From assembly GCF_947250775.1 (NCBI RefSeq), contig NZ_OX366349.1, forward strand, positions 1,116,001 through 1,180,000: a stretch of 64,000 nucleotides of DNA, read 5' to 3'. The stretch is from Wolbachia endosymbiont (group A) of Rhinocyllus conicus (GTDB taxonomy: Bacteria > Pseudomonadota > Alphaproteobacteria > Rickettsiales > Anaplasmataceae). A model generated the notes under the pieces. That model saw only the letters and a program-made list of their open reading frames with translations. It had not been told where the DNA came from and made no database searches. Position numbers and translations under genes: made by a program. Within the stretch, counting starts at the first letter, position 1; each line of letters starts with the position of its first letter. Below are positions 9,125 through 16,857 of this stretch, piece by piece.

Positions 9125-10129
9125 ATGCAAAATCCATTTACAAATCCAGCATTTAGTATGACGGAATTAACTAAAGCAATAAACATATTGCCGATAAATT
9201 ATGGTCGAACAGAAAGCTTAAATTTATTTCCAAGTAGATCAGTAAGATTTCGACATATTACGATAGAAGAGCAAAACGGAGTATTGAGTTTATTACCAAC
9301 GCAAGTGCCAGGAGCACCAGCAACAGTAGGGAAAAGAGGAAAAAGGAAAATAAGGACGTTTACGATTCCACATATTCCACATGATGACGTAGTATTGCCT
9401 GAAGAAGTACAAGGAATAAGGGCATTTGGGTCAGAGAATGAGCTGAAAGCATTGGCAGATGTAATAACGGATCATTTGCAGATGATGAGAAACAAACACG
9501 CAATAACGTTAGAACATTTGCGGATGGGAGCGCTCAAAGGAATAATTTTGGACGCTGATGGCAGTGAGTTATTAAATCTGTATAACGAATTTGAAATTAC
9601 ACCGAAAGTAGTAAATTTTGCACTGGAAACAGCAACCACCGATGTAAAGCGTAAGTGTCTGGAAGTATTGAGGCATGTTGAGGACAACTTAAGTGGTGAA
9701 TATATGACGGGGATTCATGCGCTGGTAAGCCCAGAGTTTTTTGACGCTTTAACTTCTCATGCCAAAGTAAAAGAAGCATACGAGAGATGGCAAGAAGGAG
9801 CAGCGCTAAGGAACGATATGAGATCAGGATTTACGTTCTGTGGAATAACATTTGAGGAGTACAGAGGACAAGCAACTGACCCTGAAGGAAATGTGAGAAG
9901 GTTTATAGAAAAAGATACGGGGCACTGTTTTCCACTTGGTACAGCCAACACATTTACTACTTACTTTGCACCAGCAGACTTTAATGAAACAGTGAATACC
10001 CTTGGGCAGCCATTATATGCAAAACAAGAGCCAAGAAGGTTTGATAGAGGGACCGATTTACATACTCAGTCAAATCCTTTACCAATGTGCCATCGCCCAG
10101 GAATATTAATCAAAGTCGTTGCAGCATAA
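9125..10129 (+). CDS. Major capsid protein, gpE family
   Basis: The protein has 334 residues, near lambda gpE (341). It contains MTELTKAINILPINYGR, RFRHITIEEQNGVLSLLP, RTFTIPHIPHDD, NKHAITLEHLRMGALKG, LVSPEFFDAL, FIEKDTGHCFPLGT and YFAPADFNETVNTLG, all of which match lambda-type HK97-fold capsid proteins. It forms the icosahedral shell. The start ATG 9125 follows aaaggggga. An inverted-repeat hairpin lies straight after the gene. Confidence 0.94.
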   Translation: MQNPFTNPAFSMTELTKAINILPINYGRTESLNLFPSRSVRFRHITIEEQNGVLSLLPTQVPGAPATVGKRGKRKIRTFTIPHIPHDDVVLPEEVQGIRAFGSENELKALADVITDHLQMMRNKHAITLEHLRMGALKGIILDADGSELLNLYNEFEITPKVVNFALETATTDVKRKCLEVLRHVEDNLSGEYMTGIHALVSPEFFDALTSHAKVKEAYERWQEGAALRNDMRSGFTFCGITFEEYRGQATDPEGNVRRFIEKDTGHCFPLGTANTFTTYFAPADFNETVNTLGQPLYAKQEPRRFDRGTDLHTQSNPLPMCHRPGILIKVVAA

Positions 10130-10131
10130 CA

Positions 10132-10185
10132 ATACTGGTAGAGCAACTACAAAAGTGGTGAGGCATGAAAGTGCTCTACCAGTAT
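10132..10185 (+). terminator. Perfect 14-bp hairpin after the major capsid gene
   Basis: atactggtagagca at 10132-10145 pairs perfectly with tgctctaccagtat at 10172-10185 around a 26-base loop. There is no T-run immediately after, so it may be an RNA-stability or attenuation structure rather than a classic intrinsic terminator. It separates the highly expressed capsid gene from the head-tail genes. Confidence 0.6.
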
Positions 10186-10231
10186 GCCCCTTCTTAGCGT
10201 GCATGTAGAGATTAGTGCATAAAGGTAAAGT

Positions 10232-10537
10232 ATGCAAGAAAAAATAAAAAGATTATTGAAAGATTGTTTTGCACATTTAGGAGAGCAAGCGTTGTATGAG
10301 TCAAGGGATAAGTCGTACATGGTGCAGATATTAAAGCAACAGCCAGATAAATTATATGGAATTGGTGAAGGACAATTTGTAGGAGAAATTTTGACTTTAG
10401 AAGTAAGTGTGTTTGATGTATTAAAGCCAATGGTGGGAGATACTTTTTCCATAGGTAGTTGTAGATACAGAGTACACTCACCGCCACTCAGAGATAACTC
10501 TGGAATGATCTGGAAAATTCAAGCGTCAGGGGTGTAA
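10232..10537 (+). CDS. Head-tail joining protein, gpFII-like
   Basis: A 101-residue protein directly after the capsid gene. The C-terminal half (VFDVLKPMVGDTFSIGSCRYRVHSPPLRDNSGMIWKIQA) fits the small beta-barrel head-tail connectors of the lambda gpFII type, which bind the head and accept the tail. The call depends partly on gene order, because these proteins diverge strongly. The start ATG 10232 follows aaaggtaaag. Its stop is immediately followed by the next ATG. Confidence 0.65.
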   Translation: MQEKIKRLLKDCFAHLGEQALYESRDKSYMVQILKQQPDKLYGIGEGQFVGEILTLEVSVFDVLKPMVGDTFSIGSCRYRVHSPPLRDNSGMIWKIQASGV

Positions 10538-11062
10538 ATGCGTGTTGAAATTGGAATAAGCGGCAGCATTGAGAAAATAATTCAAAGTATTGAAGCTAGC
10601 CAAGCTAAGATAACACGAGCAACAGTAAGAGCATTAAACAAAACGGCATTGTGGACAAAAGAGCAAGCTACGAAAGAACTAAGTAAAGATGTGCAAATAA
10701 AACGGCAATTAATCAGAAAAAGATTATGGATAACCAGAGCAACAAGAAATTATCAGAGGGCTCTAGTAAAGATAGGGTTATACGGAGTAAAATCTTCAAA
10801 GCTTGGCAATATGAAACAAATGGCAAAAGGAGCAAAAGCAGGAAAACATATGTTTGAAGGAGCATTTATTGCTAAGATGCCAACCGGACATAGAGGTATT
10901 TTTAGACGAAGAGGAAGGACAGCCTTGCCGATTCATGAAGTTACTGTACCGATCGGAGAAAATGTACAAAAGATAGTAAAAGAAATGGCTAGTTATAAAA
11001 CAGGAAAAGTGTTTGAGGAATATTTTGAGCATGAGTTGAATGTTCTTTTAAAGAAGCAATGA
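10538..11062 (+). CDS. Minor tail protein Z-like
   Basis: A 174-residue basic protein with RATVRALNKTALWTKEQATKEL, DVQIKRQLIRKRLWI, and a Gly/Lys-rich middle leading to FRRRGRTALPIHEVTVPIG. This is the layout of the prophage minor tail protein Z family (lambda gpZ), which acts at the head-proximal end of the tail. It starts right after the previous stop and overlaps the next gene by four bases (ATGA at 11059), so the three genes are probably co-translated. Confidence 0.8.
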   Translation: MRVEIGISGSIEKIIQSIEASQAKITRATVRALNKTALWTKEQATKELSKDVQIKRQLIRKRLWITRATRNYQRALVKIGLYGVKSSKLGNMKQMAKGAKAGKHMFEGAFIAKMPTGHRGIFRRRGRTALPIHEVTVPIGENVQKIVKEMASYKTGKVFEEYFEHELNVLLKKQ

Positions 11063-11538
11063 AAGAATTTTGGAAAGGTTTACATGAGGCAATTTGTAAA
11101 ACGCTAAAAGAAGAAATCCCAGCAATACAAACGTGCGAAGTGTATAGAGCAGAGCGTCGGGAAATAATAGCCCCAGCAGTATTTGTAGAGCTTGCAAGTT
11201 TAGAACCAGGAAAAGACCCTGGGACTGAGGAATTAGCGTTGAGGGCTAGATTTGAGGCAAGAGTAGTAGTTGATGGAACAGTCGAGGATTCCTCGATAGT
11301 TGTGAGAGAATTAGCAACAGAAGTTGCAAGAGTAGTGAATAAAAATACTTGGGACGTGGAAAATGTTTCAGCAGGTGAATTTATATCAGCAGGAGGAGAT
11401 GATTTTAGGCCAGAATTAGATGCATATCTAGTGTGGATGGTTGAATGGGTGCATGAAATCCATGTAGGCAAGTCAATATTTTCAGGCGGAGTTACGCCGC
11501 ATATTATAGAGATAGGTGAAGTACATGTTAGACCATAA
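11059..11538 (+). CDS. Conserved phage tail-completion-like protein (Mu gp37-like?)
   Basis: A 159-residue protein with FWKGLHEAICKTLKEEIP, a beta-rich centre (APAVFVELASLEPG, LRARFEARVVVDG) and DAYLVWMVEWVHEIHVG. The pattern and position (between Z-like and baseplate V genes) fit tail-completion or tail-terminator proteins such as the Mu gp37-like family, but no single motif decides it. It overlaps gpZ by ATGA and the gpV gene by 14 bases. Treat the function as inferred from context. Confidence 0.55.
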   Translation: MKEFWKGLHEAICKTLKEEIPAIQTCEVYRAERREIIAPAVFVELASLEPGKDPGTEELALRARFEARVVVDGTVEDSSIVVRELATEVARVVNKNTWDVENVSAGEFISAGGDDFRPELDAYLVWMVEWVHEIHVGKSIFSGGVTPHIIEIGEVHVRP

Positions 11539-11989
11539 TTTTGCGATTGCAGAGCTAAATAGAAGGCTAGCGAACATTATTCGTATAGGTCTAGTTAAAG
11601 AAGTAGACTATGAAAAAGCAAGAGTGCGGGTAAAGGTAGGAGAATTTTTAACCGATTGGTTACCGTGGATAACAACAAGAGCGGGAGAAGATAGAAGTTG
11701 GTTTTCCCCAGATATTGATGAGCAGGTGATGGTATTATCGCCATATGGAGAGTTGTCATTAGGGGTGGTGTTACCGGCAATTTATCAGCAGAAGTATTTT
11801 CCCTCGGAATGCCGAAAAGACGCGCATATTTTAGAATTTAAGGATGGAACGAAATTATCGTACGATAAGGAGAATCATCATCTTGAGATTGAAGTAGTAG
11901 ATAAAATAACGCTAAAAGTTGGAAAATCGAGTATAGAGATGACAAAAGAAGGAATAAAACTTAAGGGAAGGAGAGTTGATCTCAATTGA
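11525..11989 (+). CDS. Baseplate assembly protein V (spike)
   Basis: A 154-residue protein with the gpV/gp45 layout: N-terminal helix (AIAELNRRLANIIRIG), an OB-fold (VDYEKARVRVKVGEFLTDWLPWI, WFSPDIDEQVMVLSPYGELSLGVVLP), then a repetitive beta-helix tail (HHLEIEVVDKITLKVGKSSIEMTKEGIKLKG). It forms the membrane-piercing spike of contractile tails. I prefer ATG 11525 over a GTG nine bases upstream. The next gene, a PAAR protein, caps this spike. A second copy lacking its 5' end is at 62626-63069. Confidence 0.9.
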   Translation: MLDHNFAIAELNRRLANIIRIGLVKEVDYEKARVRVKVGEFLTDWLPWITTRAGEDRSWFSPDIDEQVMVLSPYGELSLGVVLPAIYQQKYFPSECRKDAHILEFKDGTKLSYDKENHHLEIEVVDKITLKVGKSSIEMTKEGIKLKGRRVDLN

Positions 11990-11990
11990 C

Positions 11991-12245
11991 ATGAGAAGAG
12001 CTATAGTTTGTATAGGAGATCATTGCATGGGGATACCGGTTCATGTTTGTATGAGTGGAAGTAACGACGTTTTTGTAAACGGTAGATCTGTTTGTCGAAA
12101 AGGAGATATCTTAACTCTAGGTGAGAAACTAACGCAAGGGTCAAACAGCGTATTTGTCAATGGTATTGGCGTAACAAGAACAGGAGACTTGGCATCGTGT
12201 GGTTTTCATGTAATGAGTATTAGCAAAAATGTATTTGCGAGCTAA
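11991..12245 (+). CDS. PAAR-motif spike-tip protein
   Basis: An 84-residue protein with two symmetric PAAR-type halves: VCIGDHCMGIPVHVCMSGSN, DVFVNGRSVCRKGD, SNSVFVNGIGVTRTGD, and ASCGFHVMSISKNVFA. Conserved His and Cys residues at the tip would bind a metal. It sits between V and W baseplate genes. I chose ATG 11991, directly after the gpV stop, over a TTG at 11976. A close homologue lies at 63070-63324. Confidence 0.92.
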   Translation: MRRAIVCIGDHCMGIPVHVCMSGSNDVFVNGRSVCRKGDILTLGEKLTQGSNSVFVNGIGVTRTGDLASCGFHVMSISKNVFAS

Positions 12246-12247
12246 AA

Positions 12248-12583
12248 ATGCGTGGGATGAGCAATAAAACGGGAAAAGAGTTGGAAGGACTAGAGCACCT
12301 GAAACAGTCAATAGTTGATATTTTGACCACACCAATTGGTAGTAGAATCATGAGAAGAGATTACGGTTCAAGATTATTTGAATTAGTAGATAAGCCAGTA
12401 AATCGTGATTTTACATTAGAAATTTACGCAGCAACCGCTGAGGCATTGCAGAAATGGGAAAAGAGGTTCAAACTGGAAAAGGTAAAAATTACAGAGGTAA
12501 AAGAAGGGAAAGTCACAATTTCTTTGGATGGGATTTATCTACCAAATGGGGAAAAGATTCGCTTTGATGGAGTTGTGGTATAA
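12248..12583 (+). CDS. Baseplate assembly protein W (gp25-like)
   Basis: A 111-residue protein with LEGLEHLKQSIVDILTTPIGSR and MRRDYGSRLFELVDKP, the signature of the P2 gpW/T4 gp25 family, which links sheath and baseplate. The C-terminus (GKVTISLDGIYLPNGEKIRFD) is beta-rich. It starts two bases after the PAAR stop and is followed two bases later by gpJ, so V-PAAR-W-J-I form one transcription unit. Confidence 0.93.
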   Translation: MRGMSNKTGKELEGLEHLKQSIVDILTTPIGSRIMRRDYGSRLFELVDKPVNRDFTLEIYAATAEALQKWEKRFKLEKVKITEVKEGKVTISLDGIYLPNGEKIRFDGVVV

Positions 12584-12585
12584 AG

Positions 12586-13368
12586 ATGGAGCAGCCTAAC
12601 ATTATTGAGCCACTGAACTTCGAAGAAATCTTTTCACGTATGAAGGAGGAGTTGATACGTCGAGACTCAAGTTTTACAGCATTAGTAGAAAGTGACCCAG
12701 CAATAAAGATTTTAGAGGTAGCAGCATGGCGAGAACTTTTGCTCAGAGAAAGAATAAACGAAGCAGCAAGGGGCAACTTACTTAAGTTTGCAAGGGGAGA
12801 AGAACTTGATGATTTAGCTGAATTTTACGGAGTGGAAAGGGAGAACGGGGAAAAGGATGAACGATTTAGAAAAAGAATCAAGGCAAGAATAGTTGGCTCA
12901 AGCACAGGAGGAAATTATCGGTATTATGCATTATCAGCAGATACGAGAGTAAAAGATGCATTAGTAGAATCACCTGTACCAGGAAAAGTACAAGTTTCAA
13001 TCTTATCAACAGAATTATCCACACTGCCAGAAGAATTACTAGAAATTGTCAGAAATCAGCTAAACAGGGAGGATGTGAGGATTTTAACAGATACAATAGA
13101 AGTGGTAAGTTGCAATATTATAGAAATAGATATCCACAGTAAAATTAGCATTAAAAGACCAGATATTATTGAAACGGTGAAGAAGAAATTTATCGAAAAA
13201 TTTGAAACAACGAAAAGATTAGGATGGAATGTAACAAGGTCGTGGATTATAGCGAATTTGTTCGTAGAAGGAGTAGAAAACGTAGAATTAATAGGGCCAA
13301 AAGAGGATGTTGTGGTACTGGGGAATGAGTGTGCTTTCTTAAAAAGTTTAAATGTTGAGTTGAATTAA
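12586..13368 (+). CDS. Baseplate assembly protein J
   Basis: A 260-residue protein with EPLNFEEIFSRMKEELIRR, LVESDPAIKILEVAAWRELLLRERINEAA and LDDLAEFYGVERE near the N-terminus, and the later segment VKDALVESPVPGKVQVSILS, all typical of the P2 gpJ/gp6 wedge protein. It shares its last base with the first base of the next start codon. A homologue cut by the window edge begins at 63665. Confidence 0.93.
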   Translation: MEQPNIIEPLNFEEIFSRMKEELIRRDSSFTALVESDPAIKILEVAAWRELLLRERINEAARGNLLKFARGEELDDLAEFYGVERENGEKDERFRKRIKARIVGSSTGGNYRYYALSADTRVKDALVESPVPGKVQVSILSTELSTLPEELLEIVRNQLNREDVRILTDTIEVVSCNIIEIDIHSKISIKRPDIIETVKKKFIEKFETTKRLGWNVTRSWIIANLFVEGVENVELIGPKEDVVVLGNECAFLKSLNVELN

Positions 13369-14528
13369 TGCTATTACCCCCAAACGCAACAAAACAAGAA
13401 AAAGCGCTGATTGATGCAATCGATTACAAAGTAGACCCAAGCTGTGTAAAAGGATTTAAATTTAGCCCAGGGGAAAAAGTATTGCCGTGGATAATAGAGG
13501 AATATGGGTTAGAAGAAATTCTATCATGGGTGAAGGATAAGAAGAAATCGATTAAAGAAGGAGTAAAATTTCAGCGTTTAAGAGGAACACCAGCGTCACT
13601 AAAAATAGCATTAAAATGGGCAAATATAGAAGATATTACGATTATTGAAGAGCCACCCGGAGAACACTTTTTTGAATTACAGATAGGGATAAAAGATGTT
13701 CCGAAAGACTTCTTTGTTGATGCAGTAGTAGAACTAGCAAAACTATCATTACCTGCAAGATCACGGCTAATGAGGATTTTTAACGATTATTATAATGCGC
13801 AGAGATTTATATTGGATGAGAGTTTATTTGGAGATCTTCTTTCTGACTATTCGGGGGTAAAAATAGAAAAAGATGGACCAGTGTTATCATTTGGAAGAGT
13901 AAATTTTTTCAGGTCAGAAGGTCCATTAGTAGAGATTATAGATAGTTACTTGCGAGATCATTATGAACGAGCTTTGAGCAATGATATATATTGCCTAGAT
14001 GTAGCAATACTTGGAGAAACCGAGTCCCACATGAAGAATTACAGAGGCATCTATGAAAGAAATCATGTGTGGTATAACTTCAAAGCGTTATATCCGCTAC
14101 CACAGAGCTTATTACCTGAGATTAAGTTTGCGAAAGCGCAGATAGTATTGTCGGATAGTTGGAGTTTAGGAGAAATAAACGCATGTTTTCCAGTAAGTAG
14201 TATAGAAGAGAGGGGAAAAAGGTTTTTACTAGGAAGTGATAAGCTATCTGAACAAGTGTGGAATTTAAAATACAAGCCAATTTTAGAAAGATTTTTTGCC
14301 GTTCACCACTATCAAGTAAAGAATTTCTCTACCCCCAAAATAATAAGATTTAGCGTAGCAGAACACTACATTCATTTTGAAAACGAATTGGATTCAAAGC
14401 AAAAAAATGCAACATACGAGCTAGAAAACTACATTTTAGTATTTTACGGAGGCGTTTTAACTTGGCACGAACATCGACATTTGAACAGGTCCTGGGAAGA
14501 AAAACAACCTATATGCTTAATGAATTAA
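13368..14528 (+). CDS. Tail protein I with long C-terminal extension
   Basis: The first ~150 residues match P2 gpI (LLPPNATKQEKALIDAID, LPWIIEEYGLEEIL, GTPASLKIALKWANIE, LPARSRLMRIFNDY). P2 gpI is about 175 residues, but this protein has 386; the extra ~220 residues carry internal similarity (RNHVWYNFKALYPLPQSLLPE) and may contact the tail fibre. The start shares a base with the gpJ stop. The 3' end overlaps a short ORF that looks like the beginning of the next tail gene. Confidence 0.85.
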   Translation: MLLPPNATKQEKALIDAIDYKVDPSCVKGFKFSPGEKVLPWIIEEYGLEEILSWVKDKKKSIKEGVKFQRLRGTPASLKIALKWANIEDITIIEEPPGEHFFELQIGIKDVPKDFFVDAVVELAKLSLPARSRLMRIFNDYYNAQRFILDESLFGDLLSDYSGVKIEKDGPVLSFGRVNFFRSEGPLVEIIDSYLRDHYERALSNDIYCLDVAILGETESHMKNYRGIYERNHVWYNFKALYPLPQSLLPEIKFAKAQIVLSDSWSLGEINACFPVSSIEERGKRFLLGSDKLSEQVWNLKYKPILERFFAVHHYQVKNFSTPKIIRFSVAEHYIHFENELDSKQKNATYELENYILVFYGGVLTWHEHRHLNRSWEEKQPICLMN

Positions 14529-14572
14529 ATACATATATTTATATCTTCATACACTACATTAACATTCGGTAA
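14462..14572 (+). pseudogene. Possible truncated start of the next tail gene
   Basis: In a different frame from gpI, a TTG at 14462 opens a 36-residue ORF (MARTSTFEQVLGRKTTYMLN followed by ELNTYIYIF). The first two-thirds read like real protein, and it overlaps the gpI end as coupled phage genes often do. It then runs into AT-rich DNA and stops at 14572, where the upstream region of the ankyrin genes begins. I read it as the 5' stub of a tail gene replaced by the ankyrin block. This is inferred and unverified. Confidence 0.35.
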
Positions 14573-14722
14573 AAATGTGTGTTTTTTGAAAAAAAGAAGT
14601 TGCTTTTCCATGCCAAAACAGCTATAAATTAGGTAGGTGTAGGTAAACATAAGAAATTGATCTTGCACTGAAGTGAGCCAAATTGGCGACTTTATGTATG
14701 TTTTTATAGTGGGGTAACTAAA
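14573..14722 (+). promoter_or_regulatory. Ankyrin upstream region, copy 1
   Basis: The region shares blocks in the same order with 15653-15836: an aaatgtgt block, ttgctttt with atgccaaaacagc, and aagtgagccaaattgg, ending just before each ankyrin start. Conservation of noncoding blocks before two paralogous genes suggests a duplicated promoter or leader. Exact promoter boxes are not clear. Confidence 0.5.
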
Positions 14723-15523
14723 ATGTTCAATTTAAATAAAAGACTGGAAAAATTAAAGGAGAATTCATTTCGTGGAATAAATGAAAAAGACGCAGCAGGT
14801 TGCACAATATTGCACCGAGCAGCACAAGTGTCAAATCCAGAAGTAATAAAGTTATTAATAGAAAAAGGTGCAGGTACAAACGATAGAAACAATAGAGGCG
14901 AGACACCATTGCACCTAGCGGCATTCTATGGAAAGGTAGAGAATGTAAAAGCACTGATAGAAGGAGGAGCAAATGTAAATGCTATAGATGATGGAGGATA
15001 TACGGCATTACATAGTGCGAGCTTAATGAGTTGTGAAAAGACAGTAAGGGAGCTAATAAAAGGAGGGTCAAATATTAATACTGGGAACTACATAGGAAGG
15101 ACCCCCCTACATGAAGCAGTATTTATGAGGGAAATAGGGAACGTGAGGGCAATATTAGAAGCGGGAGGTGACGTAAATGCGAAAGACCAAAAAGGATATA
15201 CACCACTACATATAGCATGCAAGACAGGAGAAACAAAAGAGATAATAAAAGAGCTAGTAAAAGCTGGAGCAAATGTAGAGCAAAAGGATAAATTTGGCAA
15301 AACAGCAATGTATTATGCGAGAACTGAAGAGTTGCTAGAAAAACTAAGGGAGTTGTCGGAGCGGACAGTAGATGCGATATTTAGCCTAGATTTAAAAGAA
15401 AAAGGAGAAAGAAGGTTTGAAGAAATAAGGGAAAAGTTAGAAGAAGCGCCATTGGTCAAGAAGGCACTGATGGAAGTGGAAAAAGAGCTAGAAGATATGG
15501 ATGAGAAGATAAAAGGGCTATAA
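14723..15523 (+). CDS. Ankyrin-repeat protein
   Basis: The 266-residue protein has about five tandem ankyrin repeats (residues ~25-200; GCTILHRAAQ, GETPLHLAAFYG, GYTALHSASLM, GRTPLHEAVFM, GYTPLHIACKTG, GKTAMYYAR) then a charged helical tail (residues ~210-266). Such proteins mediate protein-protein contacts, and WO-encoded ones may act on the host. The reading frame continues past the TAA at 15521 to a second stop at 15652 with coding-like composition (KELSVREGSKRVGYK), so the original protein was probably about 43 residues longer. No signal peptide is visible. It looks like a paralogue of the next gene. Confidence 0.9.
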   Translation: MFNLNKRLEKLKENSFRGINEKDAAGCTILHRAAQVSNPEVIKLLIEKGAGTNDRNNRGETPLHLAAFYGKVENVKALIEGGANVNAIDDGGYTALHSASLMSCEKTVRELIKGGSNINTGNYIGRTPLHEAVFMREIGNVRAILEAGGDVNAKDQKGYTPLHIACKTGETKEIIKELVKAGANVEQKDKFGKTAMYYARTEELLEKLRELSERTVDAIFSLDLKEKGERRFEEIREKLEEAPLVKKALMEVEKELEDMDEKIKGL

Positions 15524-15652
15524 AAAGAGCTTTCTGTAAGAGAAGGGAGTAAAAGGGTTGGCTACAAGATAATAGGAAAAATAGGAAGCCTAAATTTAAA
15601 AGAAAAAGCTGACAACAGCAGGAGAGGAACCGCTTATTATTTAACAGATTAA

Positions 15653-15836
15653 GTATATAGATTTATATCTTAATCTAATATGCGAAAAAAATGTGTATAT
15701 TTTGTAAAAAAAACTTGCTTTTTATGCCAAAACAGCCCTAAGTGAAAAAGTAGCTAGTAAACAAACAAGATTTGCTAAGCGCTAAAGTGAGCCAAATTGG
15801 AGGCACTTTAAATTGCATTAATAGCTGAGGAACATT
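15653..15836 (+). promoter_or_regulatory. Ankyrin upstream region, copy 2
   Basis: This repeats the conserved blocks of 14573-14722 (aaatgtgt, ttgcttttt plus atgccaaaacagc, aagtgagccaaattgg) ahead of the second ankyrin gene. Gene and leader therefore look duplicated as one unit and have since diverged. Confidence 0.5.
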
Positions 15837-16337
15837 ATGGTAAAATTTAGTAAGAAAGAAAGAGAAGAGTTTAATAAGTCGTGGAAAGAGGTATTAGATA
15901 ACTCAATAGAAAATATTAATAAAAAAGACACAAAAGGAAGGACGATATTGCATTACGCGGTGGGAATGCCAGATCCAAAAAAAGTGAGGTTATTAATCAA
16001 AAAAGGAGCAGATATAAATGTGGCAGATGCGGGACAATATAGACCATTGCACTTAGCAGTAATGGGACAACGTGTAGAAAATACAAAGGAGCTGATAAAG
16101 GCAGGAGCAGAGATAAACGCAGTGGAACGAAGTAGCAAATTTGCCGCGTTACACCTGGCATGCATGGTGAGTGAGGTAAAAATAGTAGAAGAACTAGTAA
16201 AAGCGGGAGCAAATATAGAGCAAAAGGATAAATCTGGCAAAACGGCAATGGATTATGCGAGAAATAATAAAGAGATAAAAGAAGTGTTAGAGAACGTAAA
16301 AATCGCAAATAAGCAGAGAGAGTTCATAGAAAAATAA
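15837..16337 (+). CDS. Short ankyrin-repeat protein
   Basis: A 166-residue protein with about three ankyrin repeats (GRTILHYAVGM, QYRPLHLAVMGQ, FAALHLACMV) and a terminal GKTAMDYARNN. Phrases such as ELVKAGANIEQKDKSGKTAM are nearly the same as in the upstream 266-residue ankyrin protein (VKAGANVEQKDKFGKTAM), which supports tandem duplication followed by loss of repeats. The following 16338-16608 stretch looks like decayed coding DNA, so the gene may have lost a longer C-terminus. Confidence 0.87.
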   Translation: MVKFSKKEREEFNKSWKEVLDNSIENINKKDTKGRTILHYAVGMPDPKKVRLLIKKGADINVADAGQYRPLHLAVMGQRVENTKELIKAGAEINAVERSSKFAALHLACMVSEVKIVEELVKAGANIEQKDKSGKTAMDYARNNKEIKEVLENVKIANKQREFIEK

Positions 16338-16608
16338 GGGTCGTATCAGCAGCAGGTGTGATAGTGGCAAAAGAAGAGCTTGTGAAAATTTAGAAGGGCT
16401 GTGGCTAAGAAAGAGGTGATTATGGAAAAAGGGAAATTTTATCATTAGAGGGAAAAAAGAAGCTTGATGATTTGGGAGAGTGCTCAATTGATGAAAGATA
16501 GCGTATGTGTTTCTAAAATTTTGCATAAAAGCTGAGAGAAATAAAGGTTAACAGTTGCGTCTTTTTCGCAAGAGTAATGGATTTATGGAAAAAAGGAGTG
16601 CCTGAACT
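16338..16608. other. Noncoding stretch, probably decayed ankyrin 3' sequence
   Basis: Purine-rich DNA with several stops in all frames. The composition (aaagaagagcttgtg, aaagggaaattttatc) is like the 3' part of the ankyrin genes. No clear feature beyond an aaggag ribosome site before 16609. Confidence 0.4.
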
Positions 16609-16632
16609 ATGAAAACATTTACAGGAGAAATT

Positions 16633-16857
16633 ATGAGAAAGAGAACGTTAACTGTGACCTGTCGATATGAGCCTGATCAGTTAGCAGATAAACATTTATC
16701 AGAAGCTTACGAGCAGTTACTAAAATATTCGGTAAAAAGAAATAACGAAAAGGAGGTGGAAAAAAATGATAACGGTGGCCTTATATGCGAGAGTTTCATC
16801 GAGGAGCCAAGCGCAGAACAATACAATAGAGAGCCAAATTGCAGAGCTCAAGCATAG
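16633..16857 (+). CDS. Small conserved protein preceding serine recombinase
   Basis: A 74-residue ORF (or 82 from ATG 16609) whose first ~40 residues (KRTLTVTCRYEPDQLADKHL then SEAYEQLLK) align with the small ORF of the two recombinase elements at 29249 and 60830 (SCSYETNRLAEKYLLDAYEK). The shared pattern is R-L, C-x-Y-E, L-A-x-K, A-Y-E. An aggag site precedes ATG 16633. Its last ~30 codons overlap the recombinase gene. The function is unknown. Small proteins paired with large serine recombinases can be directionality factors, but that is only a hypothesis here. Confidence 0.6.
   Translation: MRKRTLTVTCRYEPDQLADKHLSEAYEQLLKYSVKRNNEKEVEKNDNGGLICESFIEEPSAEQYNREPNCRAQA

Noticed and set aside
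10989..11471. Long minus-strand frame opposite the Z-like and gp37-like genes
   Set aside because: It lies fully opposite well-supported coupled phage genes and has the composition of an antisense shadow (Ser/Thr-rich).
14723..16857. Search for cytoplasmic-incompatibility (cif) genes next to the WO ankyrin block
   Set aside because: No deubiquitinase, nuclease-pair or other cif-like frame is present; the block holds only two ankyrin genes, a small ORF and the recombinase.
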